Shown: positions 1 through 9,040, counted from the first letter of the stretch. The stretch: 64,000 bases of DNA from Tsuneonella sp. CC-YZS046 (GCF_035581365.1 NZ_CP141590.1:124001-188000), one strand, 5' to 3'. Notes: generated by a model from the letters alone, not told the origin. Program-made: numbers and translations.

Positions 1-1
1 G

Positions 2-970
2 GGCATGCCCTGCATCAATGTCGGCGGCGCCTGCGCTGCCGGCGTGATTGCGCTGCAATCCGCCTATTCGCTGATCGCCAGCGGGCAATATGATGTGGTT
101 GCGGCACTCGGAGCGGAGCGGATGCCCAAGGGTTTCATTCCCCGGCCGCCGGGCGGCAAGGACGACCGCACCGACAATGATTACCTGCGCTGGGTCACCA
201 TGGGCGCGACCAATCCTGCCTATTGGGCCATCGAAGCGCGGCGCAGGCAGCACGATCATGGCACCACTGCGGAAACGCTGGCCAAGGCCTCGGTGCTGAT
301 GCGCAGGAACGCAGCCGGAAACCGCTATGCGCGGTATCGCGATCCGGTGGGCGTGGAGGAGGTCTTCGCGTCGCCCATGGTCGCGGATCCGCTGCACCTT
401 CTCCAGATCTGCCCGGTAAGCGATGGGGCGGCCGCCGTGATCCTGGGCAGCGAGGATTTCGTGAAACGTTCGGGCAAGCCTGCCGTTTGGGTTGCCGGTT
501 GCGCAGTTGGCTCAGGCCAGTTCGGCGATCCCGCGCGCCGCATTCCGACCATCGCGACGACGGTGCGCGAAGGCATTCCCCACACCAGCGAGGTCGTGGG
601 CGCGGTTCGCCGGGCTTTCGAGATGGCCGGGGTCGCGCCGAAAGACATCGATGTGCTTGAAATGGCAGACAATACCGCCTGGCATATCCTGGCCTGGCCG
701 GAGCTGTTCGGTTTCTATGAGCCGGGGCAGGGCGACTGGATGCTGGAAAACGGGAAGCTGGCGATCGATGGCGAGATCGCGGTCAATCCCAGCGGAGGCT
801 TCCTCTCCTTTGGCGAGGCGACGACCGCCCAGGCCTTGCTGCAGGTGGCGGAAGTCCTTTGGCAATTGCGCGGCCAGGCGGAGGGGCATCAAGTATCCGA
901 TGCGAAAGTCGGGATGACCGCGGTGCTGGGCCTCGGCGCCAATGGCGGCTCGGTGATACTGACCCGCTGA
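2..970 (+). CDS. thiolase-like (SCP-x/Ltp family) protein, 5' end outside window
   Basis: The reading frame is open at the left edge, so the N-terminus is missing. What remains is the C-terminal part of a thiolase-superfamily protein of the lipid-transfer type, which acts on acyl-CoA intermediates. The nucleophile-loop cysteine is present (VGGACAAG, 10th residue counted from the ATG at 5), and NPSGG is present near the end. The two usual catalytic histidines are not: the HD-C-F position reads MADNT and the GHP position reads FGEATTA. Such substitutions are known in Ltp2-type retro-aldolases that cleave side chains as acyl-CoA, so aldolase activity is as likely as thiolysis. A DUF35 partner would be expected upstream but is out of view. 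Family is sure, reaction is not. Confidence 0.8.
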   Translation, partial: GMPCINVGGACAAGVIALQSAYSLIASGQYDVVAALGAERMPKGFIPRPPGGKDDRTDNDYLRWVTMGATNPAYWAIEARRRQHDHGTTAETLAKASVLMRRNAAGNRYARYRDPVGVEEVFASPMVADPLHLLQICPVSDGAAAVILGSEDFVKRSGKPAVWVAGCAVGSGQFGDPARRIPTIATTVREGIPHTSEVVGAVRRAFEMAGVAPKDIDVLEMADNTAWHILAWPELFGFYEPGQGDWMLENGKLAIDGEIAVNPSGGFLSFGEATTAQALLQVAEVLWQLRGQAEGHQVSDAKVGMTAVLGLGANGGSVILTR

Positions 971-988
971 GGCGTTCCGGATGCCCTG

Positions 989-2608
989 TCAGATCGTCGT
1001 CTTTTCCCTGGCCCTGCGCAGGGCGAATCCGCTGTAACCGTCGGCAGCGGTCTTCTCCAGGATGCGGCGATAATATCTCACCCCGCCGGAATAGGGCATG
1101 AAGACACGCGGTTTGCCGGGCATTTCCGCTCCCATGTAGTAGGATGGCGTCTTGAGATAGAGCGTCTCCTTGGCCCGTTCGTTGACATGGGCAACCCATT
1201 CGCGCTCGGCATCCGCGGTCGCTTCGATCTCCTGAATATCGTTGGCGCGCGCATGCTCGAACATTTCCGCCAGCCAGTCGATCTGCTCTTCCGATGAAAG
1301 GAGCACATTGCTCAGGAGCGAAGGGCTTCCCGGGCCGACGATGATGAACAGGTTGGGAAAGCCGTTGACGGCGATGCCCAGATGGCTGACTGGCCCCGCG
1401 GACCATTTGTCCTGCAGGGTAAACCCGTCCTTGCCCACGATCTCGGGCTGGAGCAGGGAGCCGGTGAAGGCGTCGAAGCCGGTGGCATAGATTATGATAT
1501 CGAAAGCGTATTTGGCGGCGCTGGTGCGAATGCCCGTAGGAGTGAAGCTCTCGATCGGAGTCTCCGATATGTCGACGAGTTCGACATTGGGCCGATTGAA
1601 CGTCCGGAAATATCCGCTGTCCACCGAGGGGCGCCGCGTACCGAAAGGAAAGCCTTTGGGGGTAAGCTTGTCCCGCAATATCGGGTCTTCGACCTGTTCC
1701 GCGATCTTGCGGCGGATGAAGTCGGATGCGGTCGCATTTGAAGCCTCATCGAGCAGGATATCCTTGAATACGAGCGCGAAGCCGAAGCCCAGACGATTCC
1801 AGGCCCGCTCATAGGCTTCTTCCCGTTCCTTTTCGGGAACTTCGCTGGCGGAACGATTGTCGGGCACGAAGCCCAGTCCGCTCGGCGAATTGCGCGCCTG
1901 TTCCCGCCGTTCCCTGTAATGCGCCTTCACCTCGGCGTCTTCGCGATCCGAAACCGGGGCGTTGGCCGCAGGAATGGAATAGTTCGCGGTCCGCTGGAAC
2001 ACGGCAAGATGGGCCGCCTGCTCCGCGATAACCGGCGTCATCTGCACGCCCGATGATCCGGTGCCGATAATCGCAACCCGCTTGCCCGAAAAATCGATTT
2101 CCCGATCACGCGGCCATTTCGCGCTGTAGATGATCTCGCCCTCGAACCGATCCTGGCCGGGATAGGTGGTATCCTTGGGCGTCGAGAGCTGGCCCAGCGC
2201 CAGGATCACATATTGCGCATCCCAGGCGCGGCCGTCTTGCGCCTGCACCCGCCAGCGCCCGGCCTCGGCGTCATAGCGGGCTTCGCTGACGAGGGTGTTC
2301 AGTTCGATATCGCGCCGAAGATCGAAACGGTCGGCAACATGATCGATGTAGCGCAGGATCTCGGGCTGGGTCGCATAGCGCTCGCTCCAGCGCCATTCCT
2401 GTTCCAGCTCAGGGGAAAAGCGATAGGAATAATCGTAGCTTTCCACATCGCAGCGCGCGCCGGGATAGCGATTGAAATTCCAGACGCCGCCGATCGCCTC
2501 GTCACGCTCCAGCACGATGACCGAATAGCCCAGCTTCCGAAAGGTGTAGAGCGCGCGCAGGCCCGCAAAGCCTGCCCCCACAATCACGATATCCACTTTC
2601 TTAGCCAT
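989..2608 (-). CDS. Baeyer-Villiger monooxygenase (flavin-containing)
   Basis: An FAD- and NADPH-dependent monooxygenase that would insert oxygen next to a ketone to give an ester or lactone. Two Rossmann motifs are visible: GAGFAG close to the N-terminus and GTGSSG in the middle, with the RYPGARCD segment typical of BVMOs. The BVMO fingerprint FxGxxxHxxxW reads FEGEIIYSAKW, so the conserved histidine is a tyrosine. The start at 2608 (MAKKVDI) gives 539 residues, the usual length; the longer open frame upstream to 2902 is non-coding in composition. It ends close to the convergent thiolase-like gene and its promoter region is shared with the acyl-CoA ligase at 2965. Confidence 0.88.
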   Translation of the reverse strand: MAKKVDIVIVGAGFAGLRALYTFRKLGYSVIVLERDEAIGGVWNFNRYPGARCDVESYDYSYRFSPELEQEWRWSERYATQPEILRYIDHVADRFDLRRDIELNTLVSEARYDAEAGRWRVQAQDGRAWDAQYVILALGQLSTPKDTTYPGQDRFEGEIIYSAKWPRDREIDFSGKRVAIIGTGSSGVQMTPVIAEQAAHLAVFQRTANYSIPAANAPVSDREDAEVKAHYRERREQARNSPSGLGFVPDNRSASEVPEKEREEAYERAWNRLGFGFALVFKDILLDEASNATASDFIRRKIAEQVEDPILRDKLTPKGFPFGTRRPSVDSGYFRTFNRPNVELVDISETPIESFTPTGIRTSAAKYAFDIIIYATGFDAFTGSLLQPEIVGKDGFTLQDKWSAGPVSHLGIAVNGFPNLFIIVGPGSPSLLSNVLLSSEEQIDWLAEMFEHARANDIQEIEATADAEREWVAHVNERAKETLYLKTPSYYMGAEMPGKPRVFMPYSGGVRYYRRILEKTAADGYSGFALRRAREKTTI

Positions 2609-2830
2609 GCTCTGATCTGCTCCCATATGTCCGGCTCTGTCACGATGCATATGGAACGTCAACGATGATGTGGAAAATTGGCGTTTGACCGAGGCATTTC
2701 CCTGATTGTCTGGCAAATTGCCGGAGCGGCAACAAAAGGGCGGAAATTCGAGGAAGGAGAAGCATCGTGATGGGGCTGATAGCTCCGGCCGATACGGCTT
2801 TCTTGCTCTGTATCGGCAAGGAATGTGGAA

Positions 2831-2850
2831 ATTCCACGATACCATTGACA
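2831..2850. promoter_or_regulatory. class A operator half-site and promoter in divergent region
   Basis: The minus strand reads GTATCGTGGAAT here, the same 11-12-mer found at 9307 and 11068 and close to the site at 6419. The second arm is poorly kept (4 of 8 positions), so this is a half-site. On the plus strand TTGACA (2845-2850) followed after 17 bp by GATCGT could be a promoter for the ligase at 2965. The site lies between the divergent BVMO and ligase genes. Confidence 0.5.
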
Positions 2851-2964
2851 AAATTGGGGCGGGTGTAGATCGTCCTCGGGCAATAAGGCGGCGCTGCCGC
2901 ACCCGAAGGCAAGTGGTATCCCCCCGCGAGCCTTTGCGGGCTGGGCAAGCGTCGGGGAACTGCC

Positions 2965-4695
2965 GTGCGCAGGATGGGAGTTGAAGTCTTGGAAGTGGGA
3001 AGCGTATCGTCCCGGCAGGCTGCCTTGGCTCAGCATTATGCCCCCTGGAGATCGAGAACCCTGCATGATCTCCTGGATGAAGCGGCGCAGCGATTTCCAG
3101 AGCGCCCTTATGTCATAACCGATGGGGCAAGCTGGACCTATTCGGACATGGCCGCCTGGTCGATGCGCATTGCGGCGGGCCTGCAGGCAAGGGGGATCGG
3201 GCCGGCGGACAAGGTGGCCAGCATCATGGCCAATCACCCGGAGTTCGTGGCCCTGAAATTCGCGATCTCGCGCATTGGGGCGATTGCGGTTCCGCTCAAT
3301 ATCTTCAATCGCGAACGCGAACTGGAATATCTCCTGCGGCAATCGCAGGCCTCGATGCTGGTCACCATGGCCCGCTTTCGGGAACTCGATTATCTCGACA
3401 TGCTCGACAGGCTGGCGCCCGGTTGGGAAGATCATGGCGGCGGAGAAAACCTGCCGGACCTCGCGACTCTCATTGTGTTCGATGGGGCGGAGCGCTCCTC
3501 AGGAAAGGCCGCGTTTCCATTCGCCGCACTCGAGATCGATGCGGACAATTTCCGGCGAGAGGAGGTCGAGCCTACCCAGCTGTGCGACATCCTCTACACG
3601 TCCGGCACGACCGGCGATCCGAAGGGGGTGGAGATCACGCATGACATGCTGACCCGCACGGCGTTCGGATCGGCTTATGGGCGTGCCTTCGAGGACGGCC
3701 ACCGCATTCTCTTCGCCCTGCCGATGTATCACGTCTTCGGTTACGTGGAGGGGATGCTGTCGGTGCCCTTCGTCGGCGGTTCGTTCATTCCGCATCTGAA
3801 ATTCGATGCCGAAACGATGCTTGAGGCGATCGAGCGCCACCGAGCGACCGATGCCCTGCTCATCCCGACCATGACGCTGGATATGCTTCAGCTTGCCCGC
3901 GAACGCGGCTTCGATCTTTCGTCCTTCCATTTCGTCCTGGCGTCCGGTGGCCGCGCGCCCGAGCGCATCTGGCAGGAAATCCGCGACGTGTTCGGGGTCC
4001 GCGAGATAACGACCGGCTATGGCATGACCGAAACCACGGCCTCCACCACCGTCACCCGGCCGGATGATCCGATGGAGCGCCTGCTGAATACCAATGGCCG
4101 CCTGCGCAATGTAGGGCCGGCCGGTGATCCCGCGATCGAGAACCGGCTGGTGGACTACAAGGTCGTCGATCCGGAAACCGGCGCCGACCTGCCGGTCGGG
4201 GAGATCGGGGAACTGGTGGCCAGGGGCATCGGCGTGACGCGCGGCTATTATCGCAAGCCGGAAGCGACTGCCGCCGCCTTTACCGCCGATGGGTGGCTGC
4301 GGACCGGCGATCTGGGGCGGATCGACGCCGATCGATACATCACCCTGCTGGGGCGGACGAAGGAATCCTATCGGTGCGGTGGCGAGCAGGTGCTTCCGTC
4401 GGAGGTCGAAACGGTGCTGGTGAGCCATCCCACGGTATTGCAGGCCCATATCGTTCCCGTTCCGGACGAAAGGATGGGCGAAGTGGGGGTTGCCTTTGTC
4501 GTTGCCAGACCAGGTGAAACGATCGACCCGGGCGCGCTCGATCATTTCGTGCGCGAACGGGTCGCGCGCTTCAAGGTGCCGCGCCACTACATCCCCCTGG
4601 ATGCGGAGGAGATCCCGGTTACCGCATCGGGCAGGCCCCGCAAGTTTCTATTGGCCGAAATGGCTATGCAAAGGCTCCAGGGGGCGCAGGCATGA
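2965..4695 (+). CDS. AMP-forming acyl-CoA synthetase (ANL family)
   Basis: Activates a carboxylic acid to its CoA thioester through an acyl-adenylate. The P-loop-like motif YTSGTTGDPKG, the GYGMTET motif and the hinge segment GWLRTGDL are all present, and 576 residues is a normal length. In the C-terminal A10 motif the catalytic lysine position is arginine (ASGRPRK instead of SGK), which could slow adenylation. The GTG at 2965 follows GGGGAA; an ATG at 2974 is an alternative start. It overlaps the SDR at 4692 by four bases, so the two are co-transcribed. The substrate is unknown. Confidence 0.88.
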   Translation: MRRMGVEVLEVGSVSSRQAALAQHYAPWRSRTLHDLLDEAAQRFPERPYVITDGASWTYSDMAAWSMRIAAGLQARGIGPADKVASIMANHPEFVALKFAISRIGAIAVPLNIFNRERELEYLLRQSQASMLVTMARFRELDYLDMLDRLAPGWEDHGGGENLPDLATLIVFDGAERSSGKAAFPFAALEIDADNFRREEVEPTQLCDILYTSGTTGDPKGVEITHDMLTRTAFGSAYGRAFEDGHRILFALPMYHVFGYVEGMLSVPFVGGSFIPHLKFDAETMLEAIERHRATDALLIPTMTLDMLQLARERGFDLSSFHFVLASGGRAPERIWQEIRDVFGVREITTGYGMTETTASTTVTRPDDPMERLLNTNGRLRNVGPAGDPAIENRLVDYKVVDPETGADLPVGEIGELVARGIGVTRGYYRKPEATAAAFTADGWLRTGDLGRIDADRYITLLGRTKESYRCGGEQVLPSEVETVLVSHPTVLQAHIVPVPDERMGEVGVAFVVARPGETIDPGALDHFVRERVARFKVPRHYIPLDAEEIPVTASGRPRKFLLAEMAMQRLQGAQA

Positions 4696-5459
4696 GCGGT
4701 CAGCCGCCACAGCAGAGGATCGCCATCGTAACGGGCGCGGCGCGGGGGATCGGCGCGGCCATCGCGCTGCGTCTGGCGCAGGATGGCCATGCCATCGCCT
4801 TGCTCGATCTCCGCGCGGCGGATTGCGCGGAAACCGCGGGTCTGGTGGAACAGGCGGGGCGTCGCGCCCTTGCGGTCGATTGCGATGTATCGGACGAGGA
4901 GATGGTCAAAGCAGCAATCGACGAGGTGGCTTCAAGGCTCGGCCCGCCCACGGTGCTGGTCAACAATGCCGGCGTGCTCAAGGATCGCACGCTTTCCAAC
5001 ATGACGCTGGATGACTGGAATCTGGTGGTCGACGTCAATCTCAAGTCGGTCTTCCTGACCTGCCGCGCGGTTGCTCCCTTAATGCGCGAGGCTCGGTGGG
5101 GGCGGATCGTCAACCTGTCCAGCATCGCTGCCCTCGGCGTGTTCGGCGAGACCAACTATTCCGCGGCAAAGGCCGGCGTTCAGGGGCTGACCAAGACGCT
5201 GGCGATCGAATTGGGCGCGTATGGCGTCACCGCCAATGTCGTCGCTCCGGGCTTCGTGGTGACGGAAATGACGCGGGGCGTCGCGGCCAGCGCCGGCATG
5301 ACCATGGATGAGCTTTCGCAGCTCATGCTGCGGGACATCGTGGTGGGGCGAACGGGCGAGCCGGACGACATTGCGCAAGCGGTGGCGTTCTTTGCCGATC
5401 CCCGCTCGTCCTTCGTCACCGGGCAGGTGCTGTATGTCGCTGGCGGGCCGCGAACCTAG
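4692..5459 (+). CDS. short-chain dehydrogenase/reductase
   Basis: An NAD(P)-dependent classical SDR of 255 residues, related to FabG. TGAARGIG at residues 14-21 binds the cofactor, NNAG is intact, and the catalytic Ser and YxxxK (YSAAK) are present. It probably oxidises a hydroxyl or reduces a ketone in the pathway started by the ligase just upstream, with which it overlaps (ATGA). The C-terminus ends YVAGGPRT rather than the common VDGG. Substrate cannot be inferred. Confidence 0.88.
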   Translation: MSGQPPQQRIAIVTGAARGIGAAIALRLAQDGHAIALLDLRAADCAETAGLVEQAGRRALAVDCDVSDEEMVKAAIDEVASRLGPPTVLVNNAGVLKDRTLSNMTLDDWNLVVDVNLKSVFLTCRAVAPLMREARWGRIVNLSSIAALGVFGETNYSAAKAGVQGLTKTLAIELGAYGVTANVVAPGFVVTEMTRGVAASAGMTMDELSQLMLRDIVVGRTGEPDDIAQAVAFFADPRSSFVTGQVLYVAGGPRT

Positions 5460-5651
5460 CGTGCTCTGGGCCGCCCGGAAAAGCAGCGCCCCTTGCCCGC
5501 GCATGATGGTGGTTGCGTAAATCGCCTTATCTCTGCAAACCTTGCATGCGCTCCATCGATGCGATGCCGCACATGCCTGGGCCGCCGGTGACTTCGGCGC
5601 CAGGATAGCGGGTGCCGGTGGCCTGGTTCTTTTGGGTGTTTGGAGTGAGGT

Positions 5652-6302
5652 TTGGATACGAAGTCGGTCATTGGAAGGCGGCGCTCCAGCGCACGGAAGG
5701 AAGCGCGGGCTTCCTACGAAAATCGCAAGGCTGAGATCAGCGAAGCGGCAGTGCGGGTCTTTCACAGGCTCGGCTACCAGGGGGCGAGCCTGAGCGCGGT
5801 GGCGGCGGAAATCGGCGTCGATCGCGCGACGATCTACTATTACTTCTCTTCCAAGGAAGACATGTTCGATGAAGTCGTTCGGTCCGTGCTCGAGGAGAAC
5901 GAACGGCTCGCGAAGCGCATTGCCGGAAGCGACATCAGCCCGCGCCGGAAGATGCGCGAACTGCTGATGGCGTTCATGACATCCTATGTGGATAATTATC
6001 CCTTGCTACACATCTATGTCCGCGAGGATCTGACCAAGGTGCAGGGCAAGCGATCGGATTGGTCGCTTCATATGCGCAATCTGAACCGCAACATCGAGAA
6101 CTGTTTCGTCGAGATAATTGAGCAGGGCTATGCCGATGGAAGTTTCCGCCGAATGGGGGCCGCGCGCACGGTAACCTACGGAATACTCGGAATGCTCAAT
6201 TGGAGCCATCGCTGGTTCAATCCCAATCGTTCAGGTGGCGCCGAGGAAATCGGGAACACTTTCGCGGAACTGGTCCTGGGCGGCCTCGAATCACCCTACT
6301 GA
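5652..6302 (+). CDS. TetR family regulator, 216-residue type (copy 1)
   Basis: A DNA-binding repressor or activator with an N-terminal TetR helix-turn-helix (recognition part VDRATIYYYFSSKEDMFDE) and a C-terminal ligand domain of the TetR_C type containing the NYPLLHIYVRED and MLNWSHRWFNP segments. TTG at 5652 is the start, directly after GGAGTGAGG. It is paralogous to the regulators at 13613 and 39932: all three are 216 residues with the starts chosen here and share the MLNWTHRW-like motif. It sits between the ligase/SDR pair and the TonB receptor, so it probably controls one or both, perhaps through the class A sites. Confidence 0.9.
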   Translation: MDTKSVIGRRRSSARKEARASYENRKAEISEAAVRVFHRLGYQGASLSAVAAEIGVDRATIYYYFSSKEDMFDEVVRSVLEENERLAKRIAGSDISPRRKMRELLMAFMTSYVDNYPLLHIYVREDLTKVQGKRSDWSLHMRNLNRNIENCFVEIIEQGYADGSFRRMGAARTVTYGILGMLNWSHRWFNPNRSGGAEEIGNTFAELVLGGLESPY

Positions 6303-6410
6303 CCGTCGCACCGGCCCAGCGCCGGTAGCTACACAACCATTCATTCCTGCAGCCTGCTCGCCGGAGAGAGGAGAGTTGCGTCTCCCCTCCCGGCACGTTA
6401 GCAATAAGCG

Positions 6411-6430
6411 ATTCCACGGAGTCGTGGAAT
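6411..6430. promoter_or_regulatory. class A palindromic operator, perfect 8-4-8
   Basis: The arms ATTCCACG and CGTGGAAT are exact inverted repeats around GAGT. It lies about 30 bp upstream of the first -35 element of the TonB receptor promoter region. It matches the sites at 9298 and 11060 and the half-site at 2831. The arm and spacer geometry fits a TetR dimer. Confidence 0.75.
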
Positions 6431-6445
6431 GAAGTTGGGCAGTCT

Positions 6446-6465
6446 GTTCAACGAGAACGTTGACG
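6446..6465. promoter_or_regulatory. class B operator overlapping a -35 element
   Basis: The sequence is GTTCAACG-AGAA-CGTTGACG, with 6 of 8 arm positions paired. Its right arm contains the -35 hexamer TTGACG (6460-6465), which is followed after 17 bp by TATCGT. Binding here would compete with RNA polymerase. Related sites are at 15979, 16043, 22511 and 40642. Confidence 0.65.
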
Positions 6466-6555
6466 TGATCGCTTGGAGTGGCTATCGTAGGAACAAATAA
6501 GATTACCTCTGCAAACGCTCCCGGTCCGCGAAAGGATCGGGATCGAGACGATGCC

Positions 6556-6575
6556 TTGCAACAGCAGTGTTGTTG
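6556..6575. promoter_or_regulatory. class C operator next to second TonB receptor promoter
   Basis: The sequence is TTGCAACA-GCAG-TGTTGTTG, with 5 of 8 arm positions paired including the whole CAACA/TGTTG core. It overlaps the start of a second -35 TTGACG (6573-6578), which is followed after 17 bp by TATCTA. Related sites are at 33434, 33769 and 40773. Confidence 0.55.
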
Positions 6576-6664
6576 ACGCGATTCTTTAAGGAGGTTATCT
6601 AGAAGGCAGCAAAGCCAATAAGCTTGCGCTCGCAAAGCGGGCAGCATGAAGAAGGGGAGGAGAG

Positions 6665-9040
6665 ATGAAAATGGAAACATACAACAGTGGTGTGTTCGGA
6701 GTTGGGCTGAAGGTGGTCCTGCTGGGTTCGGCTGCGCTCGCCGCGGCTCCCGCCATGGCCCAGTCGAGCAGTAGTTCCGGCGGGCTTGGCGAAATCGTCG
6801 TCACCGCCACGAAACGCGCCGAAAATTTGCAGGACGTTCCGGTCAGTATTTCCGCCATCGGTTCGGAGCAGCTCGCATCGCGCGGCGTCACTTCCTCGAA
6901 CGATCTCGGTGCGGTGGTTCCCAACCTGCAGGTCAGCTCGCAATATGGTGAAACCTCGCCGAACTTCTCGATGCGCGGCGTTGGCGTGACGAATGAGTTC
7001 GCGGCAAACACGGCGTCTCCGATTGGCGTATATGTCGATGAAGTCAGCCAGACCTTCCGTTATACCCACGGCCTGCAGCTTTACGATCTGGATCGGGTCG
7101 AGGTTCTGCGCGGGCCGCAGGGCACCTTGTTCGGGCGCAATACCACGGGCGGCGCGATCAGCATGTATACGCGTCAGCCGCAACTGGGCGAGGCGAACGG
7201 CTATTTGACCGTCGGCTATGGCAATTATGACCGCTGGAAGCTGCAGGGCGCGGTTGAGGCAACGCTGGTCGAGGATCAGGTAGGCGTGCGCGTGGCGTTC
7301 AACCGGGTCAAGGGTGACGGCTATTTCAAGGAGCCTGATGCCGGTTTCCGCGCAAACGGCCCGGACAGCTACGGTTCCTCCGATTCCATCGGCGTGCGCG
7401 GCAATCTGCGGATCAAGCCCAATGAGGATTTGGATATCAAGATTGGCGGTTACTACGCCAAGGACGATCCGGTGGGCTATCCGTTGCATTACATCGGATT
7501 GGTCGGGATGGACGCCAACGGGAACGGCGGGACCGATATCGTCGGCAGCACCCGTCAGGGCGGCATCACTCCCAATGGCGATGTCTGCTGCAGCTACAAT
7601 GAAGTTTCATTCGACAAGGGTGGAAAATATATCACCAAGTCGTGGGGGCTTTCGCTCAACATCAACTACCAGATCAGCGATAACTGGTCGATCACTTCGG
7701 TCACCGGCTACACCAAGTCGGATTACAAGCTGAACATCGACAATGATGCAAGCTACAATGACGTCTATTTCATTATCTATGGGTCGAAGGGCAAGGATTT
7801 CAGCCAGGACTTCCGGGTCAACTATGACAGCGATCGGTTCAAGGGGCTGCTCGGCGTCTATTATGGCAAGGACAGCATCCGTTCGAGAAACGAGGTCATG
7901 GCCTACAATTTCCTTCCGGACGCCACCAGCGTCCTCGATTGGGCCCCGGGCTTGTCGACCTCGCTCAACGTCCTGTTCGGCTACAACCAGAAGCGTGAAA
8001 CATTCGCGGTGTATGGCGAAGGCACCTTCGACATCACCGACAAGCTCGCTCTGACCGCCGGCCTTCGCTATACCAAGGATCATGTGGACTTCCTGGACGC
8101 CTATTCGGCGCCCTACACGGATTTCCCGGGCACGCAGCTCGACCTCTTCGGGGACCCGTTCTTCCTGTTCAACGATGCCAATATCAAGAACAGCTACGAT
8201 AACTGGTCGGGCCGCGCGATTCTGAACTATGCCTGGACCGACGAGATCAAGACCTATGTCAGCTTCAGCCGTGGCTATCGTTCGGCAACCTATAATGGCT
8301 ACGGCTTCATCGATCAGAACGCGATCTACTTCGTCGAGCCGGAACGCCTCGATTCCATCGAGTTCGGCTTCAAGACCCGCTTCGCCAACGACCGTGTGCA
8401 GCTGAACGGCGCATTGTTCCACTATGACTACAAGAAGCAGCAGGTTCAGGAAGTCATCGGCGGCGTCGCCTATCTGCGCAGTCTCGATGCAAAGGTGAAG
8501 GGCGCCGAACTGGAATTGCTGGCTAAGCCGATCCCCGCACTGACCCTGCGCGGTTCGCTGGGCTATCTCGATACCAAATACAAGAACGGCCAGCCCCTCA
8601 GCATGATCGAAATCGGCGGGAATGAAATTCCGTTCGCGTCGAAATGGACGCTCAGCTTCGGCGGCGACCTGACCTTGGGCAATGTCGCCAGCGGCGACAT
8701 CGTATTCAGTGGCGAGGTCGCTTATAAGAGCAAGGTGTTCTACGATCCGTTCAACGATAATATCCGGCCTGACCCGACCGGCCTCTATGGCGGCGACCCG
8801 GACCCGACTGACGGCATTCCCGCAGGGCAGACGGACCTTGTCCAGGGCAAGGGTTACGCGCTGGTCAATGCCAGTCTGGCCTGGAACAGCAACAACCTGC
8901 AGGTTCGCTTCTGGGGCAAGAACATCTTCGACAAGAAATATTATCCGTTCGGCTATGATACGGCCGGGGCTTTCGGCACCGTTCTGCTTACGCCAGGGCA
9001 GCCGCGCACCTATGGCGTGGAAGCCACGATCAAGTTCTAG
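6665..9040 (+). CDS. TonB-dependent outer membrane receptor
   Basis: A 791-residue outer membrane transporter expected to take up a bulky or hydrophobic substrate with energy from TonB. A signal peptide ends near AMA-Q (residue 32). The plug domain follows, starting with GEIVVTATKRAENLQDVPV and including LRGPQGTLFGRNTTGGAI. The rest is a beta barrel ending in an aromatic residue (ATIKF), as required for outer membrane insertion. The subtype is typical of sphingomonads and is usually annotated without a substrate. Its gene stands alone behind an unusually rich control region, next to BVMO and hydrolase genes, which points to uptake of the catabolic substrate rather than iron. Confidence 0.93.
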   Translation: MKMETYNSGVFGVGLKVVLLGSAALAAAPAMAQSSSSSGGLGEIVVTATKRAENLQDVPVSISAIGSEQLASRGVTSSNDLGAVVPNLQVSSQYGETSPNFSMRGVGVTNEFAANTASPIGVYVDEVSQTFRYTHGLQLYDLDRVEVLRGPQGTLFGRNTTGGAISMYTRQPQLGEANGYLTVGYGNYDRWKLQGAVEATLVEDQVGVRVAFNRVKGDGYFKEPDAGFRANGPDSYGSSDSIGVRGNLRIKPNEDLDIKIGGYYAKDDPVGYPLHYIGLVGMDANGNGGTDIVGSTRQGGITPNGDVCCSYNEVSFDKGGKYITKSWGLSLNINYQISDNWSITSVTGYTKSDYKLNIDNDASYNDVYFIIYGSKGKDFSQDFRVNYDSDRFKGLLGVYYGKDSIRSRNEVMAYNFLPDATSVLDWAPGLSTSLNVLFGYNQKRETFAVYGEGTFDITDKLALTAGLRYTKDHVDFLDAYSAPYTDFPGTQLDLFGDPFFLFNDANIKNSYDNWSGRAILNYAWTDEIKTYVSFSRGYRSATYNGYGFIDQNAIYFVEPERLDSIEFGFKTRFANDRVQLNGALFHYDYKKQQVQEVIGGVAYLRSLDAKVKGAELELLAKPIPALTLRGSLGYLDTKYKNGQPLSMIEIGGNEIPFASKWTLSFGGDLTLGNVASGDIVFSGEVAYKSKVFYDPFNDNIRPDPTGLYGGDPDPTDGIPAGQTDLVQGKGYALVNASLAWNSNNLQVRFWGKNIFDKKYYPFGYDTAGAFGTVLLTPGQPRTYGVEATIKF

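Larger units (their letters stand above)
6303..6664 (+). promoter_or_regulatory. complex control region of the TonB receptor gene
   Basis: This 362-bp gap has no gene. It holds three 20-bp palindromes of different classes at 6411, 6446 and 6556, and two promoter-like pairs: TTGACG (6460-6465) with TATCGT (6483-6488), and TTGACG (6573-6578) with TATCTA (6596-6601), both with 17-bp spacers. The 5' part (6303-6400) holds no recognisable signal. A GGGGAGGAG ribosome site precedes the ATG at 6665. Confidence 0.65.
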
